Positions 17,226 through 25,389 of a stretch of DNA of 64,000 nucleotides are shown one piece after another. Source of the DNA: an uncultured delta proteobacterium (lineage in GTDB: Bacteria; Desulfobacterota; Desulfovibrionia; Desulfovibrionales; Desulfovibrionaceae); contig LT599018.1 of NCBI GenBank assembly GCA_900079685.1, forward strand, positions 1,831,528 to 1,895,527, given 5' to 3'. Within the stretch, counting starts at the first letter, position 1. Each line of letters starts with the position of its first letter. The notes beneath the pieces were generated by a model. That model was not told the DNA's origin and ran no database searches. It saw nothing but the letters and a program-made list of their open reading frames with translations. The position numbers were made by a program, and so were the translations under genes.

Positions 17226-18866
17226 ATGCTGGAATACCTGCGCATCCGCGACCTCGCGCTTATCGAGGACATGGAGTTGGAGTTCGCCTCCGGCCTTAAT
17301 GCGTTGACCGGTGAAACCGGCGCGGGCAAAAGCTTTATCCTCAAAGCCATCGGGTTTCTGACCGGCGACCGCCTGACAACGGACCTGGTCCGCCCCGGCA
17401 AGGAAAAGGCCGTGGCCGAGGCCTTTTTCGTCATGCCGGACGGCACCGAGCATATCCTGCGGCGCGAACTTTCCGCCGAAACCGGCCGCAGCCGCATTTT
17501 CGCCAACGACAAACTCATCTCCCAGGACGCGGTGCGCGACCTGCGGTCCTCCCTTATCGTGCACACCAGCCAGCACGGGCAGCAGCAGCTGTTGCAGCCC
17601 GCGTTCCAGGCGGCGGTGCTCGACGACTTCATGGACCGCCCGGACCTCTTGGCCGAGCGGGAGGCCTGCCTCGCCGCCCTGCGGGACGTGGCCGCCCGGC
17701 GCGAGGAACTGAACGCCAAAGCCGCCGCCCTCAGCGAAAAACGCGAGATTTTGGAGTTCCAACAACAGGAAATTGACAAGGTCAACCCGCTGCCCGGCGA
17801 GGAAGAAACCCTTGAGACGGAACGCGAGGAAGCCAGGAACGCGGAACACGTCCGGGAAGGGGTTGAGGAAGCCCTCTCCCTCCTGCGCGGCGACGGCGAC
17901 GGCTGGGGCCTGCTTGACGGCCTGGCGCAACTCGAAAAGGCCCTCGCAAGCCTGGCCCGGACCGACGACGGCTTTTCGCCGGACCTGGAATCATTACGCG
18001 AACTGCACACCGGCCTCGTGGACCTGGACGGGCGGCTCCGCCGCATGGGCACGCGCGCGCGCCCGGAAGCGGATACCGAACGCATCGAAGCGCGCCTGTT
18101 CGCCCTGGCGCAGCTCAAACGCAAGCTCCGCCGCTCTCTTGCGGAAATTCTTTCCCTGCGTGAGGAAATTGCGGAAAACATCTCCTTCCTCGATTCCTGC
18201 GAACTGGACAAAAAACAGATCGCCCGTGAAGAAGCGGCGCTGTGCGACAAGCTCGCGGCCCTTCTCGCCACCCTCAACCCGGCCAGGGCGGCGGCGGCAA
18301 AAGAACTCGCCGGGCTGCTGGAAGCCGAGTTGCGCCATTTGGGGTTCTCGGAACACGTGAAAGTGGAATTCGCCTTCACGCCCGCGCCGCTGTTCCCCGG
18401 CCGCGACGACTGCCTGGAAGAGCGGGCCCGCATCCTCTGGCGCCCCAACCCCGGCCAGGCCTCCCAGCCCCTGGACAAGATCGCTTCCGGCGGGGAACTT
18501 TCCCGGTTTCTCCTGGCGCTCGTCTCGCTTATGAGCCGGCGCTCCGTGGAGCAGCCCGTCCTGATCTTCGACGAGGTGGATTCCGGCGTCGGCGGGCTGA
18601 CGCTCGGTCGCGTGGCCGAACGGCTGGCCCTGCTCGCCGAACACAGGCAGATACTGCTCATCACCCACTGGCCGCAACTGGCCGCCAGGGCCACACGGCA
18701 TTTCCAAGTCCGCAAGGAAGTGCGCGGCGACGATACCTTCACGCTCTGCACCCGCCTCGACGAGGCAGGCCGCCGCGCGGAACTGACGCGCATGGCGGGC
18801 GGCGGCGGCATGGGCGGCGCGCTCGTCCGCGAACTCATGGGGGATCAGCCTCCGCTTCCGTACTAA
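17226..18866 (+). CDS. recN: DNA repair protein RecN
   Basis: 546 residues, an SMC-like ATPase for recombinational repair of double-strand breaks. Walker A is GETGAGKS (about residues 29-36), the N-terminal MLEYLRIRDLALIED is the classical RecN start, and SGGELSRFLLAL (signature, about 420) with LIFDEVDSGVGG (Walker B, about 442) close the ATPase head. Between them is an alpha-helical coiled coil of about 270 residues. The length is typical. The start at 17226 is set by the conserved N-terminus; an in-frame extension upstream lies over the previous gene's end and a T-rich stretch. The gene stands alone apart from the preceding glycosyltransferase, 91 bases away. Confidence 0.93.
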   Translation: MLEYLRIRDLALIEDMELEFASGLNALTGETGAGKSFILKAIGFLTGDRLTTDLVRPGKEKAVAEAFFVMPDGTEHILRRELSAETGRSRIFANDKLISQDAVRDLRSSLIVHTSQHGQQQLLQPAFQAAVLDDFMDRPDLLAEREACLAALRDVAARREELNAKAAALSEKREILEFQQQEIDKVNPLPGEEETLETEREEARNAEHVREGVEEALSLLRGDGDGWGLLDGLAQLEKALASLARTDDGFSPDLESLRELHTGLVDLDGRLRRMGTRARPEADTERIEARLFALAQLKRKLRRSLAEILSLREEIAENISFLDSCELDKKQIAREEAALCDKLAALLATLNPARAAAAKELAGLLEAELRHLGFSEHVKVEFAFTPAPLFPGRDDCLEERARILWRPNPGQASQPLDKIASGGELSRFLLALVSLMSRRSVEQPVLIFDEVDSGVGGLTLGRVAERLALLAEHRQILLITHWPQLAARATRHFQVRKEVRGDDTFTLCTRLDEAGRRAELTRMAGGGGMGGALVRELMGDQPPLPY

Positions 18867-19005
18867 CCGGCACGTCCTTACATCTCCCGCCTTCCCCGTT
18901 ACTTTCTAAGTATATTGCTCTCTCACGCGGCATACGGTGTTATGCAACTCCACTATGTAATCGGGTGCCTCCATCGCCGGAGCACCTAAATGAGGAGGCA
19001 ACCCT

Positions 19006-19611
19006 ATGTCGTTACCTGTAATGAGGGCCGTCGGCCTGGGCATTCTCGCCTTGGCGCTGGCTCTGCCGCTCGGCGCGTGTTCCAATGACACCGTCGCCAC
19101 GGCGGAAAAAAAGGTGGCTGCCGAAAAAAAGGCCCTGGAGCTGGAGAAGCAGCAAGCCGCCGTGAGTATTGAGCAACAAAAGGAGACGTTGGACAAGGAA
19201 CAGCAGCGGCTTGAAGAAAAAGCAGCCGCCAAAACGGACGAGGCCGAGAAAGCGCTGGAGAAAAAGCTTGCCAAACTTGAGCAGGCGAAAGAACGGGCGC
19301 TGGCGCTGGCAGCCGCTGAAAAGAACCAGCTCGTGAGGGAATTTGCCGCCCGCAAAGCCGAGCTCGACAAGCAACTGGACGACCTCGTGGACAAGGGCGC
19401 GGCGGAAAAGGAAAAAATCGAAAAAGAAATCGCGGCAGGCAAGGCGGCGCTTGAGGACGAACTCAAACGCAAACTGGCCGAGCTGGAAGCCGACAGAGCC
19501 GCCCTGATCCGCAGAGCGGAGCGGGCGTATGAAGAGGCCAAAAGCCAGAACGCGTCCATCTCGGATCTTGGGGCGGAGGACGCGGCGGTCCCTGCCGGCG
19601 TGAAAAAATAG
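19006..19611 (+). CDS. Coiled-coil outer-membrane-type lipoprotein
   Basis: 201 residues. The signal sequence ends with a lipobox LGAC (cysteine about residue 25), so the protein is lipidated. Nearly all of the rest is a charged alpha-helix of Lys/Glu/Ala heptads (for example KKVAAEKKALELEKQQAA), expected to form a long coiled coil in the periplasm. A small hairpin and a strong AGGAGG ribosome site precede it. A clear intrinsic terminator follows. Comparable to Lpp-like or structural periplasmic lipoproteins, but no specific family was recognised. Confidence 0.7.
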   Translation: MSLPVMRAVGLGILALALALPLGACSNDTVATAEKKVAAEKKALELEKQQAAVSIEQQKETLDKEQQRLEEKAAAKTDEAEKALEKKLAKLEQAKERALALAAAEKNQLVREFAARKAELDKQLDDLVDKGAAEKEKIEKEIAAGKAALEDELKRKLAELEADRAALIRRAERAYEEAKSQNASISDLGAEDAAVPAGVKK

Positions 19612-19668
19612 AACGTATGGCCCAGACTATGTGACACTTGGAACTGATTACGTACCACAGAGGATGAC

Positions 19669-19711
19669 AATCCGGCGCTTCCCATGGGGGAAAACGCCGG
19701 ATTGTTTTATT
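19669..19711 (+). terminator. Intrinsic terminator between the lipoprotein and larC-like genes
   Basis: The stem AATCCGGCG (19669-19677) pairs with CGCCGGATT (19695-19703), followed by GTTTTATTT. On the other strand it also serves as the end of the convergent LarC-like gene, whose stop is at 19707. Confidence 0.85.
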
Positions 19712-20147
19712 TCTCCCCGGAAAACCGCAGGGCCGGCAGCCCCACGCCGAGCCCGGCGGCTGCTTTGACCAGCGCTTCAAATTCCGCGCGGGTGTAAGTT
19801 ACCCCCTCCACCTCGTAGCATTTGGCTTCCAGCGGCCCGCGCCGGGTTGCCGCCGTTCCGGCCCGCCGGGGCAGAACCACGCGCTCCACGAACGAGCGCC
19901 GTATCCCCAGGGTATGCGTGTGCCGGAAAAAGGCGGCCTGCACCGCCTCCAGCTTGTCCGGCATGCATATGGCGCGGAACACCCCGCCGGGCCGGTTTTT
20001 TTTCATAACGCCCGGCAGCCAGATGACGTCCACGGCGCCGGCTTCCTGGAGCATGGCGAACGCGTGCCCCAGTTCCTCGCCCGTCAGGTGGTCGATATGG
20101 CTCTCAAGGACGGCCACTGTTTCAACAATACACTCTTTCGTATCCAT
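19707..20147 (-). CDS. Stand-alone LarC C-terminal domain (nickel-pincer cofactor synthesis-like)
   Basis: 146 residues matching the C-terminal half of LarC, the nickel-inserting cyclometallase that completes the nickel-pincer nucleotide cofactor. The conserved start VLESHIDHLTGEELGHAF and the following GAVDVIWLPGVMKKNRPGG, with TLGIR later, match that domain. In Lactobacillus LarC is expressed as LarC1 plus LarC2 through ribosomal frameshifting; here the C-terminal part is a complete short gene with its own start and no N-terminal LarC1 sequence next to it. Whether a separate LarC1 or a full LarC exists elsewhere is not known. The nearby YitT and DsrC genes do not explain it. Confidence 0.7.
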   Translation of the reverse strand: MDTKECIVETVAVLESHIDHLTGEELGHAFAMLQEAGAVDVIWLPGVMKKNRPGGVFRAICMPDKLEAVQAAFFRHTHTLGIRRSFVERVVLPRRAGTAATRRGPLEAKCYEVEGVTYTRAEFEALVKAAAGLGVGLPALRFSGEK

Positions 20148-20183
20148 CCGGGGCCTCAGCGTGCGACCGGCAAGCGTCGCGGG

Positions 20184-21050
20184 TCAGTATATTTTCCGTT
20201 CCGAAAAACCGCGGCCAAGCACGTTGAAGGTGTTCTCTATGATGATGAACGCCTTGGGGTCCAGCCGGTAGACCAGTTCCTCCAGCCGCTTGAGCTGGTA
20301 GTTGTGCACCACGACCAGAATCATGTACCGCTCCTGGTTGGTATAGGCGCCCTTGGTGTAGAGATACGTCACGCCCCGCCGCAATTTCTCCATGATCTCC
20401 TGGGATATGATCTCCGCGGTGTCCGAGACGATGAAAACCGCCTTGCGCTGGTTGGTGAACTCCATGGAATAATCCACGATGCCGGAAATCACATACACCA
20501 GAATGATGGAATACAGAACCGTGTTCAAATCCCTGTACACCAGCGCGAAGCTGAACAGGATGATGTTGAACATCAGGCTGAACCCGCCGATTTTGACGTT
20601 ATATTTTTGGTATAACACCATGGACACGATGGTCAGCCCGCCGTCGGACCCCAGCGAGCGCAGCATGATGCCGCTGCCGACCCCGCAGGTCGTGCCCGCC
20701 GCGATGGCCGCCAGGAGCGCGTTGTCCACGGGCGCGGCATAGATGATAAACTCCGCCGCCACCGTGGTTACGGCCGTGGCGTACAGGCTGTATAACACAA
20801 ACCGGCGGCTCAGGCCCAGCCAGCCTATGATGACGACCGGGATGCACAAAATGGCATACCAGGCGGCAACGGTCAGCCAGCCCGTCTGGTAGTAAATAAG
20901 CATGCCGACCCCGAAAATCCCCCCGGAAATCAGTTCATGCGGAACGGCGAAAGCTTTAAGGCCAAAAGCGTAAATAATCCCGCCCACGGTGAGCAAAAAG
21001 ATGTTCCACGGTATGCTCAGCGAGAGTTTTCTGAAATCCAGCGACGGCAT
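20184..21050 (-). CDS. YitT family membrane protein
   Basis: About 288 residues with five or six hydrophobic segments and a C-terminal cytoplasmic DUF2179 domain (about residues 205-285; RGVTYLYTKGAYTNQERYMIL and DPKAFIIIENTFNVLGRG). This is the standard YitT layout. The start at 21050 is chosen because CGGAG is placed eight bases before it; an ATG at 21116 would add a Pro/Ala-rich tail without a ribosome site. The gene is divergent from dsrC. YitT function is unknown; a transport role is often assumed. Confidence 0.8.
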   Translation of the reverse strand: MPSLDFRKLSLSIPWNIFLLTVGGIIYAFGLKAFAVPHELISGGIFGVGMLIYYQTGWLTVAAWYAILCIPVVIIGWLGLSRRFVLYSLYATAVTTVAAEFIIYAAPVDNALLAAIAAGTTCGVGSGIMLRSLGSDGGLTIVSMVLYQKYNVKIGGFSLMFNIILFSFALVYRDLNTVLYSIILVYVISGIVDYSMEFTNQRKAVFIVSDTAEIISQEIMEKLRRGVTYLYTKGAYTNQERYMILVVVHNYQLKRLEELVYRLDPKAFIIIENTFNVLGRGFSERKIY

Positions 21051-21288
21051 GGCTCTTTTCTCCGGGCGGCCTGATGCCGCCCTCGCGGGCGGGAGCGGTA
21101 CCAGGCTATCGCCCATATCTTGTTTTTTGCTAAATTATACCTATTTTAATCGTTAGACAAAATGAGACGCGTGTGAATATAGTCACATGGCTTGAATTCT
21201 ATTCGGGTTTGTGCCAAACTCCAAGCTGTTATTATTGTTTTAACATGCCGGACGGCATCGAGCATAACCTCAAGGAGGGCTATCACCA
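21051..21288. promoter_or_regulatory. Divergent intergenic region of yitT-like gene and dsrC
   Basis: AT-rich between about 21120 and 21245, in contrast to the surrounding GC-rich genes, so promoters for both directions probably lie here. A plausible plus-strand -10 sequence is TATTAT at about 21230. The dsrC ribosome site AAGGAGG is at about 21270. No regulator-binding motif was recognised. Confidence 0.4.
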
Positions 21289-21606
21289 ATGGCTGACGTG
21301 AGCTTTCAGGGCAAAAACTTTGAAGTCGACGAAGACGGCTTCCTGCTTCGTTTTGAAGACTGGTGTCCCGAGTGGGTCGAATTCGTCAAGGAATCCGAAG
21401 GGATTACCGACATCACCGGCGACCACCAGAAAATTGTCGACTTCCTCCAGGACTACTACAAGAAAAACGGCATCGCTCCCATGGTCCGGATTCTGTCCAA
21501 GAACACCGGCTTCAAACTGAAAGAAATTTATGAACTCTTCCCCTCCGGTCCCGGCAAAGGCGCCTGCAAAATGGCCGGCCTGCCCAAGCCCACCGGTTGC
21601 GTGTAA
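21289..21606 (+). CDS. dsrC: DsrC, sulfur-carrier partner of dissimilatory sulfite reductase
   Basis: 105 residues, the normal DsrC/TusE length. The C-terminus carries both redox cysteines with the canonical ten-residue spacing (GAC-KMAGLPKPTG-CV; penultimate residue Cys), so it is a true DsrC able to form the trisulfide that carries sulfite-derived sulfur from DsrAB to the membrane complex DsrMKJOP. The ribosome site AAGGAGG is strong, as is the terminator, both consistent with the very high expression known for this protein. As in most sulfate reducers it is encoded alone, away from dsrAB. Confidence 0.95.
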   Translation: MADVSFQGKNFEVDEDGFLLRFEDWCPEWVEFVKESEGITDITGDHQKIVDFLQDYYKKNGIAPMVRILSKNTGFKLKEIYELFPSGPGKGACKMAGLPKPTGCV

Positions 21607-21626
21607 GGCACAACCGCGCAACGATG

Positions 21627-21659
21627 AAAACGGCGAACATTTGTTCGCCGTTTTTTATT
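21627..21659 (+). terminator. dsrC terminator
   Basis: The stem AACGGCGAAC pairs with GTTCGCCGTT across a short loop, followed by TTTTATT. It ends dsrC transcription just before the convergent gene. Confidence 0.9.
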
Positions 21660-21710
21660 GGCACAGGCGGGGTGTACCCGCCTTTAACGATAACCGCAAG
21701 GGGTAACGCG

Positions 21711-22619
21711 CTATTCCGTAACGGCGGCGACAATCTCCGCCAGAACCGCGTCGGCCCTGTCCACCGGAACCTGGCAGGTCCCCACGCGGACATGCCCGCC
21801 CCCCCCGTACCGCAGCATCAGTTTGCCGATATCCGCCTTGCTGGTGCGGTTGAGGATGGAGTGGCCGACCGATAAAATAACGCGCTGTTTTTTATATCCC
21901 CACATGACCTGGACGCTCACGTTGCAGTCCGGGTACATCGCATAGGCTGTAAACCGGTTGCCGCCGTAAATTTCTTCCTGATTGCGCAAATCCGTCACGA
22001 GCACGTTGCCCGTCTGCCGCGAGCACTGCGAAAGCATGTTCCTGAACAGCGCTTCCTGAGCGAAATAGCGCTCGCACCGTTGCGCCACGTCAGGCAGGGC
22101 CAGAACTTCGTCCGCCGGCATGACGGCGCAGGCGTCGATGAGCTTGATCATCAGATCGTAAGGACTCAGCGCGAACCCGGACTGGTTCTGGATGCCCGTT
22201 CTCGGGTCCATGACAAACCCCAGCAGCGTCCAGCCTTTGGGGTTATTGACGTCGTCAGCGGTAAGCATGCCGCTGTCCACCTTGTCCACGGCATCAAGGA
22301 GGCTGTCCAGGTGCGCGGAAAACTTCGCGTGCCCGCCGTAATATTCCCAGATGACCCTGGCGCAGCTCGGCGCGACCTTCACCAGCCCCTCGACGGGAGA
22401 GCCGCCCACGCGTTCGATCTCGCTGGAGTGGTGGTCGAACCACATGCCGCAACCCGGAGCGTACGCGACGTTCGCCAGAATATCTTTTTTATCAACCGCG
22501 AAAAGACCGTCCTGCAAATCCTTGGGGTGCACAAAGGCATAGCGGTCCACAAGGCCTTCCACCTTCAGCAACACGCCGCATACAAGACCGTCAAAATCGG
22601 AGCGGGTAACGAGACGCAT
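21711..22619 (-). CDS. DHH-family phosphoesterase (exopolyphosphatase-like)
   Basis: 302 residues. The N-terminal motif SDFDGLVCGVLL (metal site I, about residue 7) and WFDHHSSE (DHH signature, about residue 60) define the DHH superfamily. A C-terminal DHHA1-like glycine stretch GGGGHVRVGT sits at about residue 280. Members hydrolyse phosphodiester or phosphoanhydride bonds (polyphosphate, oligoribonucleotides, cyclic dinucleotides); the exact substrate here is unclear. The start at 22619 has AGAGGTG upstream. It faces dsrC and is divergent from the small gene at 22956. Confidence 0.75.
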   Translation of the reverse strand: MRLVTRSDFDGLVCGVLLKVEGLVDRYAFVHPKDLQDGLFAVDKKDILANVAYAPGCGMWFDHHSSEIERVGGSPVEGLVKVAPSCARVIWEYYGGHAKFSAHLDSLLDAVDKVDSGMLTADDVNNPKGWTLLGFVMDPRTGIQNQSGFALSPYDLMIKLIDACAVMPADEVLALPDVAQRCERYFAQEALFRNMLSQCSRQTGNVLVTDLRNQEEIYGGNRFTAYAMYPDCNVSVQVMWGYKKQRVILSVGHSILNRTSKADIGKLMLRYGGGGHVRVGTCQVPVDRADAVLAEIVAAVTE

Positions 22620-22955
22620 ACATCACCTCTGGTATTGGCGGTAATCAGCCCGCCATACGGACATCAGGATTGTTTTTTACCCTAGCGTCACCCGTGAATA
22701 AAAACAAGGACCGGAAGCAAAAAAACTTTCGGCGGGTTTTGCTGGATACGTGATACGGTCCTCTCCTTTTATAAAAGGCGTTGCCGCAGTCCGGCAAAAG
22801 CATCTTCCCCGAAAGTCTAGATTTTTTCTTGATTCTTGCACAATGTTCCGGTATGCTCACTCAATAAGGCGGAATATGGTATATTTGTAGGCATTTATCC
22901 GGCCCGTGCCGGGGGAGCGCCGTCCGCCGTAAATGCTCAGGAGCAGGGGGCTTGC
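22620..22955. other. Divergent intergenic region
   Basis: Holds the upstream regions of two divergent genes. AT-rich blocks occur at about 22700-22770 and 22818-22890, including TTTTATAAAAG at about 22770. No clear promoter consensus or repeat element was recognised. Confidence 0.4.
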
Positions 22956-23378
22956 ATGCCGCAGGTAGCCGCCAGGATATCAGACGACCAGGAAAAATGG
23001 CTGAAGGATTACTTCCGCACCAAAAGCGCCGGGGCCGAATTCATCCTGCCCTGGGCGGTTGATACGTTTTTCCGGGCCATTTCCACGATCAAAAACTCCT
23101 TCACGCCCGGCGAACTCAAAACCATCGTCGAAGCGCACAAAGACGTGCGCCTTCTGCCGGAAAACACGCGCGGCTCCTATCTTGTTCTGCGCGTTACGGA
23201 CGCCTGCGACCTCAACATGCTCCACACCCGCCACGGCGCGAGCAAGGCCAACCTCGAAGCGAAGCTCAAGCGACTTGACGACACCCAGGCAACCGCCCTC
23301 ATGGTCTGGGCGGCCGCGTTCTGGGTCAGCCGCAACTGCTCCGCCGAGAACCTGGACGATTATATCCGCGGCTATTAG
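22956..23378 (+). CDS. Unrecognised 140-residue protein
   Basis: The start at 22956 has AGGAGCAGGGGG upstream; the longer open frame from 22836 has no ribosome site. No membrane segment or signal peptide. Sequence features: charged N-terminal helix (ISDDQEKWLKDYFR), then FTPGELKTIVEAHKDVRLL and a central NMLHTRHGASKANLEAKLKRLDD, with a C-terminal WAAAFWVSRNCSAENLDDYI. It looks cytoplasmic and mainly helical. The stop codon TAG at 23376-23378 is inside the left arm of palindromic element B. Function unknown. Confidence 0.6.
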   Translation: MPQVAARISDDQEKWLKDYFRTKSAGAEFILPWAVDTFFRAISTIKNSFTPGELKTIVEAHKDVRLLPENTRGSYLVLRVTDACDLNMLHTRHGASKANLEAKLKRLDDTQATALMVWAAAFWVSRNCSAENLDDYIRGY

Positions 23379-23524
23379 AAGCTGTCTCAAAATCGCCTTT
23401 TTGCACTCTACCTGCGTCAAGCTCGCCCCGTGCGAAGCTCATGTATGTCTTGATACACTTCGCTCCGCCCGGAACTCGCCTTCCTTGGCAGAGCACAAAA
23501 ATTCTGATTTTGAGACAGCTTCTA
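23376..23524. repeat. Palindromic element B (149 bp) of the covarying-arm family
   Basis: Arms 23376-23394 (TAGAAGCTGTCTCAAAATC) and 23506-23524 are perfect 19-bp inverted copies, with a second partial stem of TTTTTG and GCTCT blocks inside. The left arm begins with the stop codon of the preceding gene. On the minus strand the inner edges read CCAAGGAAGGCGAG and CTTGACGCAGG, as in the family. The core at 23432-23458 is identical to that of element A. It lies between the ends of two convergent genes, so it may also stop transcription. Confidence 0.78.
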
Positions 23525-23539
23525 CTATGAAGACGCGCA

Positions 23540-24169
23540 TCACGACGGAACGGCCTCAATGAGGCCGTTTTCCATGAGGACGGCGATTGTTTCAGCGGCG
23601 GGCAGCCCCACGACCGCCGACCACGAGCCGGAAACGCTCTCCACCAAAAACGCGCCGAGCCCCTGCACCGCATAGGCCCCGGCCTTGTCCAGGCCTTCGC
23701 CGCTCATGGCGTAGGCTTTCAGCACGTTCTCGGGCCAGGTCCCCATGCTCACCTTGGCCTCGCCGTGGAATGATATGCCCTGGTCCTTCCCCAGCCGCAG
23801 ATGGCAAGCCGTGCGGACATGGTGCGTTCCGCCCGCGAGGGCCTGCAAAAACTCCAGAGCCGCCGCCGGGTCCTCCGGCTTGCCCAGCATGCGGCCGTCG
23901 CGGAAAACGACGGTATCCGCGCCGAGCACGGCCGTATCCTTTTCGCCCAGCAAATCGTAGACGGCGTCGGCCTTGGCTTTGGCCGCGCGCGCGGCATACT
24001 TTTCCGGCACTTCTCTTTCGAGCGGCGCCGGTTCGGCCTCGTCCGGCGGGCTGACGATGCGGCACTCGATGCCCATGGCCCGGAGAAACTCCTTTCGCCG
24101 GGGCGAATTTGAGGCCAGCACCAGGGGGCGGCTCAAACGGAATAGTGTGGAAGGCTGGGAAGATGTCAT
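23540..24169 (-). CDS. maf: Maf-like nucleoside triphosphate pyrophosphatase
   Basis: About 209 residues. The family hallmarks are present: LVLASNSPRRKEFL (phosphate-binding, near the N-terminus), EKYAARAAKAKA, VLGADTVVFRDG and the GKPEDPAAALEFLQALAGGTH segment. Maf proteins hydrolyse dTTP/UTP or modified nucleotides and act as house-cleaning enzymes. The start at 24169 is chosen for GGAGAG eight bases before; an upstream ATG at 24196 lacks a ribosome site. Confidence 0.88.
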   Translation of the reverse strand: MTSSQPSTLFRLSRPLVLASNSPRRKEFLRAMGIECRIVSPPDEAEPAPLEREVPEKYAARAAKAKADAVYDLLGEKDTAVLGADTVVFRDGRMLGKPEDPAAALEFLQALAGGTHHVRTACHLRLGKDQGISFHGEAKVSMGTWPENVLKAYAMSGEGLDKAGAYAVQGLGAFLVESVSGSWSAVVGLPAAETIAVLMENGLIEAVPS

Positions 24170-24291
24170 GGCGGCTCTCCGGTATCGCTTGCTCATTCTA
24201 TATCCGGAGAGCGCCGTAAAAACAAGATGTGAAAAAGTTTACTACGCCGCCAACGCGATCGAAAAAATAATACTTTTTTTCCGATACGCCC

Positions 24292-24319
24292 TAAAGCATC
24301 TCCCCTATACTGCCGAAAA
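24292..24319 (+). promoter_or_regulatory. Candidate sigma-28 (FliA) promoter
   Basis: TAAAGC (24292-24297) and GCCGAAAA (24312-24319) match the flagellar sigma-28 consensus TAAAGTTT-N11-GCCGATAA, with 16 bases between TAAA and GCCG where the consensus has 15. The distance to the ATG at 24344 is short and suitable. Confidence 0.6.
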
Positions 24320-24343
24320 GCGTGGTGAGGGGAGTATTGGCCT

Positions 24344-24751
24344 ATGAGCAGCTACTATATGCAACACATGCTGTTGCAATACGGAAGGCAGTTGACGACC
24401 GCCCGCCGTCTTGCACGGCACCGGCAGGCGATGCGCCTTGCGGGAGGGCTCGCGCCGGAGCAATCCCCCGAGGAAAAGCGCAGGCTCATGGTGCGCCGGG
24501 TCACCAGCGAAATTGTGGAAAACCTGCTCCTTACCGGCTCCGACAACCCCATTGTCACGGAAGTCACGGACCGCCTTAACGAGGCGCTCGGTGAAGAAAT
24601 CATCTTCCGGTTCCCTCCGGGAGAATTGGATATGCTCCTTTTCCGGCGCACGGAGAATGGCGACGAGGAACTCGGCGCGGAAGAAAAGGGAAAGGTCATG
24701 GGCCTGCTCTGGCATATCGCCGAGGAGGTTGTGAACGAGACCATGCTGTAG
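24344..24751 (+). CDS. Small protein of unknown function with a sigma-28-like promoter
   Basis: 135 residues, cytoplasmic, with a basic N-terminal half (RRLARHRQAMRLAGG) and an acidic C-terminal half ending in a helix WHIAEEVVNETML. Not recognised. A good ribosome site GGGGAG precedes the ATG. The promoter above fits the late flagellar class and the next gene is flgM behind a near-perfect sigma-28 promoter, so a role in flagellar assembly, regulation or chemotaxis is likely but not shown. Confidence 0.6.
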   Translation: MSSYYMQHMLLQYGRQLTTARRLARHRQAMRLAGGLAPEQSPEEKRRLMVRRVTSEIVENLLLTGSDNPIVTEVTDRLNEALGEEIIFRFPPGELDMLLFRRTENGDEELGAEEKGKVMGLLWHIAEEVVNETML

Positions 24752-24825
24752 GGAAACGCTGTCGGCGGCGTTCCCCGGTTATTTTCCGAAAAGTGAAAAA
24801 CTTTGCGAAAAATACATATGAAGGG

Positions 24826-24852
24826 TAAAGTAACGCACCGAACCGCCGATAA
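24826..24852 (+). promoter_or_regulatory. Sigma-28 (FliA) promoter of flgM
   Basis: TAAAGT (24826) and GCCGATAA (24845-24852) are exact matches to the conserved blocks of the sigma-28 consensus, with exactly 15 bases between TAAA and GCCGATAA. It lies 120 bases before flgM. Confidence 0.8.
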
Positions 24853-24971
24853 AAGGGATATGTGACGGCAGTGCGCCATGGAAGGGGCACGACGCAGGGA
24901 AGCTGATCCTTGCGGGCAGTCGGCGGGTCATGGACGGCGCGACCGTACTGCAAAGATGAGGGGAGGCCCCC

Positions 24972-25292
24972 ATGGAAATCAAGAACAATCTTAACCCGCT
25001 TGATCCGTATACCCAGACCAAGCTGACGAACACCACCCAGACGAACCAGGCGGCAAACCGCGCGGCGGCGGGCGCTGCCGCCCCGGTGAGGGAAGGCGGC
25101 GACCGCGTGAGCCTTTCCCCGGAAGCCAAGCTCCGCACTGAAGCGTTTACCGCGGCCATGGGCGCGCCCGAGGTGCGCGCGGAAAAAGTTGCCGCGTTGA
25201 AGGCCCAGGTGCAGTCCGGCGAATACCAGGTTGACAGCAAGGCTGTCGCGGCCAAGATCCTGCAGGAAGAACCGGGCTTGTTCCGGCCCTGA
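24972..25292 (+). CDS. flgM: Anti-sigma-28 factor FlgM
   Basis: 106 residues. The N-terminal half is low-complexity (Thr/Asn/Ala) and disordered; the C-terminal half has the FlgM pattern RVSLSPEAKLRTEAF followed by RAEKVAALKAQVQSGEYQVD and AAKILQEE, which binds sigma-28. FlgM holds FliA inactive until the hook-basal body is complete, then is exported. It is expressed from its own sigma-28 promoter, giving the usual feedback. A strong terminator follows. Confidence 0.88.
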   Translation: MEIKNNLNPLDPYTQTKLTNTTQTNQAANRAAAGAAAPVREGGDRVSLSPEAKLRTEAFTAAMGAPEVRAEKVAALKAQVQSGEYQVDSKAVAAKILQEEPGLFRP

Positions 25293-25322
25293 GCGCGGGT
25301 GCGCGCAAAAAAGATACAGCAT

Positions 25323-25360
25323 AAAAAAGACCGTCTGCCCATGGCAGACGGTCTTTTTTA
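25323..25360 (+). terminator. flgM terminator
   Basis: AAAAAAGACCGTCTGCC pairs with GGCAGACGGTCTTTTTT across CAT or similar, giving a long stem with a T tract on either strand. It can stop flgM and, on the other strand, fliW. Confidence 0.92.
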
Positions 25361-25389
25361 TGCTGTGAAAGGATGGAAAAGTGACGCCG

